Shown in pieces: positions 50,001 through 61,749 of a DNA stretch of 64,000 bases (the stretch's first letter is position 1; the number at the start of each line of letters is the position of its first letter). The DNA lies in NCBI RefSeq assembly GCF_036323735.1, contig NW_026947408.1, positions 1,062,501 through 1,126,500 of the forward strand, written 5' to 3'. The position numbers and the translations under genes were made by a program. The notes under the pieces were generated by a model, which was not told the origin of the DNA, did no database searches, and saw nothing but the letters and a program-made list of their open reading frames with translations. The DNA comes from Rattus norvegicus (lineage: Eukaryota; Chordata; Mammalia; Rodentia; Muridae).

Positions 50001-50910
50001 TCTGTAGAGGATGGGGTCACAGATGGCACAAAATGCTTTCCTCTTTAGTCAGGAATCTGGGCAGAGTGTAGTCCTCTCTGGATTCCCAGGAGTGTCTACT
50101 TCTCTGAAGGTCTAGTTCCCCCACACTCAGGATTTGGTACAGGGAGCTGTTTGACCAGTTCAGTTCATATCCAGGCACAGTCTGGAACATGGTGCTCCTT
50201 TAGCTTTACTCCTCCTACATTGCTGTGTCCAGAGGCACTAGGCAGTTTTGTCTTGGGCTAGAGGTGTGGGCAATGGTGGGCAGAAGTGGCAGTCTCTGTG
50301 CCTTGTACGCTCGGTATTGCCCAAAATCCTGGGTGATCAGCTATCTCTTCCACAGCATCTAGGATCGGGAGCTCTGGGCAGGGATCACGGAGGTTCAGGA
50401 GCCAGCTAGAAACTGGAGTGCCTGGTCCCGAGGTAGTTTTTCTTTTGCTTGTCCTGAGCGCACGAGTCAGCTCACTTTGAGCAGGCCTGAATTCGCTCAT
50501 TGGGCTGACTTGCAGCTTTCCATGAAGGCTGAAACCAGAAATGTTCTGCCTCTACTGCTCCTAGGTCCCTATGCACAGGAGGCCCACACTGAGCTAGGTC
50601 TTTTTTTCTTGATTCAGGAAAGTGAGCAGAGTTCTCAGGAGTTTCTTCCCCTCTCATGGTCTAAGACTTCCACACCCCACACGAGATTAGGGTGTAGAAT
50701 ACTGTTTGGACCAGTTCATATACAGGAGCAGTTTGGACTGCAAGGCTCCTGCAGCTTGACTGCTCCTATATTCATCTGTCCAGAGGCACTATGCAGTTTC
50801 CTCTTGGGCTAGCGATGTGGGCACAGGTGCACAGAAGTGGGAGTCTCTCCTTCCCTGAGATCTCAATATTGCCCACTCTTCTGGGTGATCAGCTCTCTGT
50901 CCCACAGAGT
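44091..50910 (-). mobile_element. Near full-length antisense L1, duplicon B
   Basis: About 6.8 kb, the size of a full-length rodent L1. On the plus strand it begins with the T run (44093-44102) that is the poly(A) tail read in complement, then gacatttcaaatgtttttcc (44138), the 3' untranslated region to about 44950, and ORF2 complement to about 48650. Relic frames on the minus strand are 46602-46928 (reverse transcriptase, with DAEKDFDKIQHPL), 47182-47397, 47503-47772 and 48405-48629 (endonuclease). An ORF1 region ends near 49840, followed by the 5' untranslated region to 50910. All frames are broken. It is flanked by a 12 bp target-site duplication. It matches the A copy from 44930 rightwards. 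Confidence 0.96.
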
Positions 50911-53440
50911 TTCCAAAGGAGGTTGAAATGTTCATTACCTATCCTGCAGGTCTCCAGTCTTTCCAATTCTCCTCCATAGTGTGTTGGAGAAGACCCCTCT
51001 AATCAAGGGGAGGTACAACAGGCCCCATCAGACAAAGACGCCTGCAAAAGTTCTTCTCTTAAAGGTAATTTCAGTGATTTCTCATATTCCACAAATGGAT
51101 TAATTCCTGCCTCTCTCCACAAGAGACTTTAATACCTTTGCCACCTGTCAAAGCAGGGCAGAGCTATGTTCACTCAGAAAGACAGTCTAAGATGTTCCCC
51201 ATCTCCACCACAGTGTCTTAAGCAATCAGCTTAAGGTTAAATGAGTTTGAAACCTGATTCTGCTGACAAAGGGAATTTCAGAAATTTCCTATTAAACAAA
51301 GAGGACTTTCAATGTACTACACTATTAAAAATGGGTTTAAATCATCACTTATGGTCCAAGGGGTCAAAATGTAGTCACAAATCCCCAAGTGAACCTCATA
51401 AGACACATACAAGCCCAAGAAGAGAGAAACCTTTCTTCATGTACACCATTAGATCAAAGACCATTGCCAATTAGAAGGGGCTCTTTAGATTTCCACAACA
51501 CGCAAGATGTGGTAGAAAATTCTGAGTCTACCCAAGGGTCTCTTGTGCCTTGTGCTTATAAAAAAATGGGATGTACTGCCCTCACCATCTCCCCGAGTGC
51601 TTCCTATATCCTTATACATCAGAGAATCATTCAAATATCCTGTACCACCCAAAAGGACCCTCCTGACTTGTCATTAGACCAGGAAGAGACAAGTTTATCA
51701 CAACACACAGTCAATGAGCCATGCAGACTCCATATTTACACAATGTATAGAGAAGAGTAAATATCCCCTTTCTCCACAGGGGACTCTAGGTCATTCTGTC
51801 CAAAAGGAGAGGCTCCAAAATTTTCCACATATACATCAGAGATGCTAGAATTTCTCAAAACTAAGCAGGATACTCTGAGGAGTACTCTATCTCATAAAGA
51901 GATTGTGGGACAAGAAACATCTACTAAAGGCATTCTTCCTACAGCCACATCTTAAGAAACGGCTTGTGGATGTGACACGTATACAAAAGATTTTCTTGGA
52001 TATATTCCATCTGTAGAGAACATTATGGATCCAACCATATGTGAAAGAGTAGTGGTGGAACATAATATGCGAACACCCGTGTCTGTAGCATCCTCGACAT
52101 CTGAGGAAACCAAATCCTTGGATTCCATTTGTGCAAAAGAATGCATACGACCTCTTCAAATTTCACAGGAGGATATGGGAACTTCCTTGTCTCCTCAAGA
52201 TCAGCCATCTTCCCCAACTACAGAAGATGCTACACACTCTTCCAAATGTGCACAAAGGGTTTCCTGTCCTTCTTTATACCCACAAGGGGACCCAGGACAT
52301 CTGCCAAATACCTCAAAGTCTCTGGATTTTACCTAATCTCCTGAAGGGGCCTTGGAACCTGTTTTGCCTATCAATCAGGCTAGATAAACTGACTCTTTTA
52401 TACTAAAGTCTGTTTCCTCTTTTCCAGCAGAAGTAATTTTTCTTGGAACTTCCTCAATTTCAGAACAATATATAGAAACATCCTTATTTGCTCATGAGAC
52501 TCTCAGACTTCTCACATATGTCCATGATGCTTTAGGAGAGGTCAGCTCTTCAGAGGAAGCTCTAATACCTAACCCCCATTCTGACTTCAGTCAGGATTTC
52601 TCCACATATACACAGTACATTAAGACCTTCCTCACCTGAGGAGGATGTCTTAGGATCTACTGAGTCTGAACACCATTCTTTACAACTATCCCCATTTACC
52701 CAAGTAGATTTATTTCACATGTTCACTCTGGGGAGAAATAGTCGACATCCTCCCTCAACCAAAGTGGACCACAGGCATCCAGTTTCTAGAAACAAAGGGT
52801 TAAGATTTTATTCTTCTCATGGAGTCTTGAAAAATTTCTCCTCTAAGGAAGACAGTTTCAACCATCCCCCTTCTGCCAAAAGGAATCTTGTGCCATCTTT
52901 TTCTGCAAAAGAGACACCAAAAGCTACAACTACTCTTCAGGTGAGTCCCACACCTTCTCCATCTGTCCAAAGGGCCTTTGGATTTTCAAAAAATGACGAA
53001 GGAAATGTGAAAAGTTACCAATCCATTCAAGGGAATGCTGGACATCCCATGTCGTCCAATGATGCTCAAAGTGATTTTTTCATTGTGCAAATTACACTTC
53101 AAAAATACAAAAATTTTTATATTTCCAAAGGTCTGAAGGAATGTCCACATCGAAAAGAAAATCATTTGGACTTTATGCCATTAGCCTAAGTATACTAGAA
53201 AAATCACATGTCTTCTAAAACATCTAAAAATCAATCGGGCTCTAGCACTCTTCCTGGGAAACATTTACCATTTGCCATACAATCCCCAGGACAATTGAAA
53301 TCTAAAAAGGGGTATCTACAAACTTTACCAAAAGTCTTCTTCTGCCCAAAAGTCTTAAGGATATTCAGGAACTTCTCCAAGAGCTCGGTGCACCTAGATT
53401 TTTATGAACCAAAGTCATCTTCCCAGGGTATTTTCCAAAG
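50911..53440 (+). pseudogene. 3' part of the unrecognised Ser/Thr/Pro-rich coding frame, duplicon B
   Basis: Counterpart of 13335-15817. One frame is nearly continuous from 51489 to about 52610, broken by stops near 51758, 51953 and 52334, and includes 51389-51760 and 52025-52336. The frame then switches near 52610 to 52719-53189 (156 codons) and 53208-53552 (114 codons). The protein text is Ser/Thr/Pro/Lys-rich (SPSVQRAFGFSKNDEGNV, NFSSKEDSFNHPPSAKRN). The frame switch is shared with copy A, while the named stops are B-specific. Joined conceptually with 42901-44090 it implies a protein of well over 1,000 residues, without transmembrane or enzymatic motifs that I can see. Function unknown. 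Confidence 0.68.
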
Positions 53441-54088
53441 AACCACATATTTCTTCTTTTATGTTATACCAAGAAGAGGCCCAGCTTCCTTCTCTGTATC
53501 TCTGATGTCTTTATCCTATTTGTTCTCCCTCCCAAATGGCTATTTACTCTGAATTAGAGGCCAATTAGTAAACCATAGATATAAGGAAGGAATATATGAG
53601 AGGCAGTGGCTGTCAAGATGACACTTGTGATGTCACAGAAGAAGCTGGGGCTCTCCAGGATACAAGGGTTTTTTTAGGCACTGCCTAATGAAGAGGTCAC
53701 TGAGAACTGCCATGGCCTACCTGCTGAACAGATCTCCTTACAATGACCAGATTCAAGGGTTCCCTGTCTGGGAATGTCTCCTGAGACACAGTGATAACCT
53801 TTATAAGCTACATCTCTCTAAAGCTAGAGACTTCCTCTCTGCTTCATTAGTGGTTACATGCTCTGAAAGAAGAAAGTTAGTCAGGTGCTTGGCATGGGTA
53901 AAAAATATCTAGGAATGTGGAGAGAAGGAGATTCTTCTGGATATTAATTTTATTCCCAGGTCCAATCCTGTGACATAATGTTCAATTCCCTAGGTGTTCT
54001 CGTTTTCCAAGTGTCAGTATTTTCCCTAGAGACCTTTAATTGAGTGACTTTTGTGCTACATTTTCTGAATGTACATTCATTGATAAGG

Positions 54089-54136
<48 letters not shown>

Positions 54137-55703
54137 CCTGCATGTGTACTCAAAATTTCATTTTTCCAATTCCATTTTATGCAATAAAATTGGATACAAA
54201 CGGGGACCAGATATAGAGTGAATATAACAGTGTAAATATTGTTTAGGTCCTTCAAATGATGAACTCCCAAATCTTTATTTTATCCATAAATTACCAGACA
54301 TCAGTTAAGCAAAGGACAACATGGAGTATAGAATGTGGTTTTGTAGTTCAATTAGACATCAGTTCTCTAATATCGACCTTCCTGTGTTCCCAGGGAAAGA
54401 CTTGAGGTTTTTGGATGTTTTACCATGATTCTTTCTTCAGGACAAACATCAGTTTCAGGGTGGTGGGCAGCAAGAAGAATGGCTTGAGGTCCAGTGAAAC
54501 CTCAAATTCAATAGGTTATAAGAACAGGAGGTAGTCTATTTGAAATTGTCATTTTTGGATCCTATATACTTGACCTGGTTTCAATTCTTGACAGATTCCA
54601 ATAAATATTCCATCAAAATTCATAGTAGGAGGAGCCACCAAAAGTATATATATATTGATATACCTGGCACCAAAACTAGATATTATTGTTGAAGCTAAGA
54701 AATGCATGCTGCCAGGAACTGAATATAGATTTTTCTTGAGAGACATAGCTAGAGCATGTCAAATACAGAAGTGAATGCTAGTGGCAAACCAGAGAACTGA
54801 AAATGGACCTCATGTTTGTAGATGTTGAGAAATGACTACAAGAGCTGAAAGGACTTTCAACCCCATAAGAACAACAATTCAACTAAGCAGAGCTTTCTGG
54901 TACTAAACCAATATTCAAAGACAGTGTATGGACAGACCTATGGCTCCAACTGCACAGGTAACAGATGATGGCCTTGTTGGGCCCCAATGGATGGAGAAGC
55001 CCTTGCTCCTCCCTAGGTTTGCCCCCCCAGTTCATGGGAATGTCAAGGTGCAGTAAGGGGGCTTATAGAAGTAGGTTAGTGGGACTGTTTAGGGATCTCA
55101 TGGTCAGGAACCTGGGAAAGGAAATAACATTTGAATTGTAAATTTAAATATATTCAATTAGAAAAAGCAATAAAAGTTGCTTAAGAATTAAAAAAATGAG
55201 AGAAAAAAAAAGAAAAGTTAACTGTCAGCCAATCAAACCTATTGACTCAGAAATCTAAAGGGTAACTGTCAGGGAAAGATAGTCTGAATAATACTAGTGG
55301 AAAGACTGAGATGATGAAGTCTCAAATAGAAGCACTTCTCTCTCCCTGATATCAGTGTCAGACACAAACTCCACTATAGGAATCCAAATCATGGAGGAGT
55401 TTACACAGCTGAGGACACAATACATGTCGTTCCATTCTTCCTTGGGACTTTTCTCTTCTAGGAAAAATTATAAAAGCCATGAGCTCTCAGACAACAACTG
55501 GGTCCTTTCCAACACCTGGCTTTTGGTATAAAGAAATTAATGATATAAACTTTCTGACATCAAGGAACCATAACAAGTAGGGATGTCCAGCTGTTTCTGG
55601 GAGGCTCTCAGTTCCTGATTCCAATATGTTGAAGGCTCAAATAAAGAATAACTCTTCAGCTAACCCACTCAAACCCTAAACAGGCTCATTCAGTTTTCCA
55701 ATG
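53441..55703 (+). repeat. ~2.2 kb tandem unit B1
   Basis: First unit of array B and the closest relative of A1. Landmarks: ccagcttccttctctgtatc (53480), the gccatggcctacctgctgaa block (53709), its own extra (TA)n at 54092-54130, a ccagacatcagttaagcaaa block (54293), a very short fixed-position microsatellite (54644-54665), agagcatgtcaaatacagaa (54751) and an L1 3' tail (54925-55198). The pyrimidine tract at 55432-55445 has lost its AG (cttggg). A 74-codon frame at 53688-53912 contains the LRTAMAYLLN peptide shared among units. Confidence 0.9.
54092..54130. repeat. (TA)n microsatellite in unit B1
   Basis: A pure TA run of about 38 bases where other units have a short ttgataggggac-tttata segment. 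It is thus a unit-specific expansion. Confidence 0.95.
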
Positions 55704-56451
55704 GACCAAGTATTTCTTCCTCTTTTATACAAATAAAGAAGGCCAGCTTCCTTCTCCCCATCACTATTCTCTTTACCCTCTTTCTTCTCCCTCCAATATG
55801 GCTGTTTATTCTGAATTAGAGGCCAAGTAGTAAACCCTAGAGGTACTGAAGGAATATTTGAAAGGCAGTTGCTGTCATGACAACACTTGTAACATTACAA
55901 AAGAAGCTAGGGCTCTCAAGGATACAAAAATTTTCAGGCAGGGCCTAATGATGATGTCACTGAGAACTGCCATGGCCTACCTGCTGAACAGCTTTCTTTA
56001 CATTGACCAATTTCAAGGGTTCCCTTACAAGGAGTTTCTCCTGTGTCACAGTGGAAACCTTTACATACTCCATCTCTCTCAAGTTAAGTACTTCTCTTTG
56101 TTTCATTAGTGGTTACATGTTGTGAATGGAGAAATTTAGTCAGGGTCCTGGCATGGGTACAAAAGATCTAGGAACATGGATTGGAGGAGAACCTTCTGGA
56201 TAATAATTTTATTCCTAGATACATTCCTGTGTCATACTCTTAAATTTCCTAAGTTTTCTCTGCTTCTCAAAGGCAACTATTTTTCCTGCAGCCCTTCAGT
56301 TGAATGAATATTGATTTAAATTTTTTCTACATACCTTGATAGGGGACATTACATATATTCCTGAATGTGTACTCAAAAATTCTGTTTTCCAATTGACTTT
56401 TTGCAATGATTATGGCAACAAAGGAGGAACAGCTATAGAGTGAATATTAAA

Positions 56452-56753
56452 TGACCCGCGCTATTGTCTTGCCAGCAAGAACGCACGCGGCCACAAGGAT
56501 CCTTGTGCAGGAAAGCATTTATTGCATCTTGAAGAGGAGCGGCACCGCGGCCCCAGAGAGTGTTAGTTTTTATCCCCCAAAGCAACGTGTTCCTTCCTGA
56601 TTGGCTGCATAGCCGTATTCTCATTGGAACGACCCAGAGTGGGCAAAGACTTGGCGTGAACAAACCTTTGCGCATGCGCACTTCATCCTTCGGGGGGGAC
56701 AATAGCTGTATCCTGTAGTAACAGACAACAGCTGGTATGGGTGGCTACCAAAA
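56452..56753 (-). mobile_element. Solo LTR of a class II (IAP-like) endogenous retrovirus
   Basis: About 302 bases, CpG-rich against an AT-rich host unit, flanked by the 6-base duplication attaaa (56446-56451 and 56754-56759), the length made by class II elements. Read on the minus strand it starts TTTTGGTAGCC (one change from the usual TGTTGG), has gcgcatgcgc (56672-56681), a cagccaatcagg CCAAT-type word, a ggggataaaaac TATA-type word and an aataaatgctttcc poly(A) signal, and ends GGGTCA. No internal retroviral genes are present, as expected for a solo LTR from recombination. It is present only in unit B2, so it inserted after the array formed. Confidence 0.85.
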
Positions 56754-57154
56754 ATTAAAGTGTAAATCTTTTGTACCTTCTTCAAATGATAAACTCCAAA
56801 ATTCTTATTTTATCCAAAAATTACAAAACATCATTAAAGTAAAGGACTGCATGAACTATAGAATGTGTTTCTGTAGTCCCATTAGATATCAGTTCTCTAA
56901 TATCTACCTTCCTGTATTCCCAGGAAGAGAGTTGAGGTTTTTGGATGTTTTACCATGATACTTTCTATAGCCCAAACATAAGATTCATGAGGATGTGCAG
57001 TATGAGGAATGGCTTGAGGTCCACTGAAACCTCAGCTTCATTAGGTTCATAAGAACAGGAGAGAGTCTATTTGGCACTGTCATTTGTGGATTCTACTTTC
57101 TTTACTTTATTTCCCAGAATCCATGCTAAAATTCCACTTAACCTCATATCTATA

Positions 57155-57330
57155 GGATATATATATATATATATATGCATACATATATATATATGTATAT
57201 ATATATACATAGATATAAATATAGATATATAGATATATGTAAATACACACACACACACATATATATATGCATACATATATATATGTATATATATAGATAG
57301 ATATAAATATAGATATATAGATATATGTAA

Positions 57331-57395
<65 letters not shown>
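57155..57395. repeat. Compound (TA)n/(CA)n microsatellite in unit B2, internally duplicated
   Basis: TA, TATG, GATATAAATATA and CA tracts. A roughly 85-base block (atatgcatacatatatatat ... atgtaaatacacacacac) occurs at 57173 and again at 57266, so the microsatellite itself has been tandemly duplicated. The three long minus-strand frames here (up to 107 codons) are Tyr/Ile/Cys/Val repeat artefacts. Confidence 0.95.
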
Positions 57396-57399
<4 letters not shown>

Positions 57400-58266
57400 C
57401 CACCAAAACTAGATAAAATTGATGAAGCATAGACTTCCATGATTAGAAGAAACGGATATAGCTCTTTCTTGAGAGACACAGCTAGAGCATGTCAAATACA
57501 GAAGTGAATGGTAGTGGCAAACCAGTGAACTGAAAAAAGATCTCTTGTCTGTAGATTTTGAGAAAGGATTATAACAGCTGAAAGAGCTTTCAATCCAATA
57601 AGAAAAACAATGCCAACCAAGCAGAGGTTTCAGGTACTGTTCGAATATTCAACGATTGTACATGGATAGACCTATGGCTCCAACTGCATATGTAGCAGAG
57701 AATGGCCTTGTACGGCACCAGTGGAAGGAGATGCCCTTGGTCTAAAAAATTGCTAAATAATAAAAAAATAAGTTAAAGTTAAGAAAACTGCCATCTAATA
57801 ACACACATTGACTGAGATATATAAAGGGTCACTATCAGGCAACTGGAGTCAGAGTAATACTAGAGGAAAGACTGATATGATGAATTAGAAACACGTCTCT
57901 TTCCCAAAACCAGTATCAGACACAAACTGCAATATAGGTATCCAAATAATCAAGGAGTTTATTCTTAGATGAGGACACATTACTTTTCTTTCACTTCTTC
58001 CTTAGGACCTTTTTCTTCTGGGCAAAAAAAATAAAAGCCATGAGCTCTAAAGGAAGAACAGTGCCCTTCCAAACACTTGACTTTGGGGATAAAGATATTA
58101 ATGATATAAACTCTCTGACTTACAGGAACCACTAGAAGCTTGGAAGTCCAGATGCTTGTGACAGGCCCCGAGCTCCTTATATCATGTGTTGAAGGCGCAT
58201 ATCAATTCTATCTCTTCAACGTAACTACTCAGCTCCTACCAAGGACTCAGTGAGATTTCCCAGGGT

Positions 58267-59447
58267 CGACATATTTCTTCCTTATTTTTATACCAAGACA
58301 GAAGGCCATTTTCATTCTCCCCAACTCTGAGCCTTTCATCCTCTTTGATCTCACTTCCAAATTGATGCGTCCTGTGAACTAGAGGCCAATTAGTTAACAC
58401 TATAGGTACTGAAGTAATATCTGAGAGCCATTTGCAGGCATGACAACACTTGTAACATCACAAGAAGCTAGGACTCTCCAGGATACAAGAGATTTTTCAT
58501 GGAGGGCCAAATGATGATATAACTGAGAACTGCCAAGGCCTACCTCCAAACAGCTTTCCTAACATTGACCAGTTTTGTGAGTGCCTTTTCCAGGAGTTTC
58601 TCCTGTGACACATGGGAAACCTTTATGTACTCCTTCTCTCTAAAGCTAGAGACTTCTCTTTGGTTCAATAGTGGTTGCATGCTCTGAATGGAGAAAGTTA
58701 GTCAGGTTCCTGGCATGGGTAGAAATGGTTTAGGAACTTGGAGTGAAGGAGATTCTTCTGGATAATATTTTTATTCCCAGGTCCATTCCTGTGATATACA
58801 GTTCAATTTTCTAGGTTTTCTGTTTTGTAAAGGCCAGTATATTCCCTATATACCTTTAGGTGAATGAATATTGTATTTCACTTTCTTATTGTACATTCGT
58901 TGATAGGGGACTTTATAAATATTCCTGAATGTGTACTCAAAAATTCTGTTTTTCTATTCCATTTTCCACAATGATTTTGGCAATGAAATAGGCTGTTGTA
59001 CAGAGTGAGTATAACAGTGTAAATTCTGTGTACCTACTCAAATAATAAACTCCTAATCCTTATTTTATCCAAAGATTACCAGTCATCAATAAAGCAAATG
59101 ACCACATGGACTATACATTTCGGATCTCTAGACACATTTGATATCTGTACTACACTATCTACTTCCTGTGTTCCCGTGGCCACACTTGAAGGTTTTAGAT
59201 GTGTTATCATGATTCTTTCTTAAGGCCAAATATAATAAACAGGAGCATGAGCAGGGAGAAGAAAGGCTTGAGGAACAGTGAAACCTCAACTTCAATACCT
59301 TCATAAGTACAGGAGGGATTTCTATTTGATATTTTCATTTGTAAATTCTAAATTCTTGATCTCATTGCACAGAATCCATGTAAACATTCCACCTAACCAC
59401 CTAACCAAATAGCTGTAGGAGGCAACAAAAGTATATACATACATACA

Positions 59448-59482
<35 letters not shown>

Positions 59483-60442
59483 CAGCCACCAAAACTAGAT
59501 AAGACTGATGAAGATAAGAAGTGTATTCTGCCAGGAAACAGATATAGATATGTCCTGAGAGACACAGCTAGAGCATGTCAAATAAAGAAGTGAATGCTAG
59601 TGGCAAAGCAGTGACTTGAAATGTACCTCTTGTTGGTAGATTCTGAGAAAGGATAACGAGAGCTGAAGGAGCTTTGATCCCCATAAGAACAACAATGCCA
59701 AAAACCAGTGATTTCTGGCACTAAACCAATATTCAAAGACTGTTATTGGACAGACCTCTGCATCCAACTGAATATGTAGCAGAGTATAGACTTGTTGGGC
59801 ACCAATGGAAGTAGAAGGCCTTGGTCTTCCCTTGGTTTGTCTCGCAGTTAAAAGAAATGTGAAGGGAGAGTGAGGTGGTTTATAGAAGAAGTGGAGAGGA
59901 ACCCGTTAGGGCCCCTATGTGTGGAAACTCTTACAGGAAATAATATTTTAAATGTAAATATAGAAATTTATATGTTTAAGAAAACAAATAAAATTTGTAA
60001 AAAATAAAAAATATGAGAAATAAATGATATAATAGTGGAAAGAGTGAGATGGTGAGGTCTCTACTAGAAGTCCTTCTCCCTCCCAGATATCAGTGTCAGA
60101 CACAAACTGCCCAAAGGATATATAAAGCTTGGAGGAGATTACTCTAAGCAAGGGACACAATACTTTTCCTTCCTTTCTTGCTTAGGTCCTTTTTCTTCTT
60201 GTCAAAAAGAATAAAGGCCATGTGCTCTAAGGAAAACAACAGTGCCCTTCCCATTACATGGCTTTGGAATAAAAAAAAATAATGATATTAACTCTCTGTT
60301 TTCCAGGAACCATAAGAACAGGGAAGTCCAGATGCTTCTGAGAGGACACCAGTTCCTGATTGCATATGTGGGAGGCTCATATCAGTGGTATCTGTCCATC
60401 AATACCAGTCAACACCTACCAAGGACTCACTGGGCTTTCCCA
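58267..60442 (+). repeat. ~2.2 kb tandem unit B3
   Basis: Third unit of array B, about 2.18 kb. It has agaaggccattttcattctc (58301), the aactgccaaggcctacctcc block (58526), the (ATAC)n microsatellite (59432-59476), agctagagcatgtcaaataa (59567), an L1 3' tail (59742-60012) and a pyrimidine tract with AG at 60185. It is closest to A2 around the gaagaaaggcttgaggaaca text. Confidence 0.9.
59432..59476. repeat. (ATAC)n microsatellite in unit B3
   Basis: About ten ATAC tetramers at the fixed microsatellite position, bounded by gcaacaaaagtatat and tatatcagccacc. Confidence 0.96.
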
Positions 60443-61587
60443 CACACACATATTTCTTCCATTTTTTAGACCGAGACAGAAGGGCAGCTTCCTTCTTCCA
60501 ATTTCTGATCTCTTCAGCTTCTTTGTTCTAACTCCCAAATGGCGGTATACTCAGACTTAGATGTCAATTACTAAACCCTAGAGGTACTGAAGGAATATCT
60601 GAGAGGCAGATGCATACTTGTCAATACTTGAGACATTAAAGAAGAAGATAAAGCTCTCCAGGTTACAAGAGATTTTCAGGCAGGGCCTAATGATGATGTA
60701 ACTGAGAACTGCCATGGCCTACTTGCTAAACAACTTTCCTTACATTGACCAGATTTGAGGGTGCCCTTTCCTGGTATGTCTCCTGAGATTCAGTGGAAAC
60801 CTTTATGTACTCCATCTCTCTAAAGCTAGAGACTTTTCTTTGCTTTATTAATGGTTACATGCTTTGAATGGAAAAAGTTAGTCAAGGCTAGGAATGGGTA
60901 GAAAAGATCTTGTAACATGGAGAGGAGGAAATTCTCCTGGATATTAATTTTATTCCCAGGTACAATCTGAAAAATACAGTACAATTTTGTAGGTTTGTCT
61001 ATTTCCCAAAGGCCAGTATTTTCCCTACCGACCGTCAATTGAATGAATATTGTATTTCACTTCCTTATTGTACATTAATCGATATGGGAATTTATAAATA
61101 TTGCTGAATGTGTACTCAAAAATTCTGTTATCCAATTCCATTTTCTGTAATGATTTTGGCAACAAATGTGGCCCAGCTATAGAATGAGTATAACAGTGTA
61201 AATATTGTGTACCTATTTGAAATGATAAACTTCCAAATCCTTATTTTTATCCCAAAATTACCAGACATCAGTACAGCAAAGGACAACATGGACTATGGAA
61301 TTCAATGGTTCTCTAGTCCCATTTGATATCAGTTCTGCATTATCAACTTCACTGTGTTCCCGTGGCCAGACTTGAGGTTTGTGGATGTTTTACAATGATT
61401 CCTTCTTGAGGAATAATAAGATACAAGACGAAGAACAGTGAGAGGAATGACTTGACGTCCAGTGAAACCTCAACTTCAATATGTTCATAAGAACAGGAGG
61501 GATTTGACATTGTTCTTTGTGGAATCTATATTCTTGAATTAGTTACACAGAATCCATGTGAAAATTCCCCCTACCCAAGTAGCAGAA

Positions 61588-61589
<2 letters not shown>

Positions 61590-61642
<53 letters not shown>
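61590..61642. repeat. (TA)n microsatellite in unit B4
   Basis: A pure TA run of about 53 bases at the fixed microsatellite position, followed by tccaaaactagataag. Confidence 0.96.
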
Positions 61643-61645
<3 letters not shown>

Positions 61646-61749
61646 AAAACTAGATAAGATTGATGAAGCTAAGAAGTGCTTTCTGCCAGGAACCAGATAT
61701 AGATATTTCCTGAGACCCAGCTAGAGCATATTATACAGAGAACTGAATG

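Larger units (their letters stand above)
55704..58266 (+). repeat. ~2.2 kb tandem unit B2, with an LTR insertion
   Basis: Second unit of array B, about 2.56 kb because it carries the LTR at 56452-56753 and a long microsatellite at 57155-57395. It has agaaggccagcttccttctc (55738), the atggcctacctgctgaacag block (55972), a shortened L1 3' tail (57660-57770) and a pyrimidine tract with AG at 58005. The frame 55858-56109 (83 codons) contains MSLRTAMAYLLN and reads TGT where several units have TGA. Confidence 0.9.

Noticed and set aside
51887..52217. Minus-strand frames of 64-90 codons within copy B of the Ser/Thr/Pro-rich frame
   Set aside because: Shadows of the plus-strand frame. Their text is only the complement of it, and only the plus-strand frame shows protein-level continuity with copy A.
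57067..57430. Three minus-strand frames of 70-107 codons, apparently membrane-like
   Set aside because: The hydrophobic Ile/Tyr/Val/Cys runs come from TA and CA repeats, not from a membrane protein.
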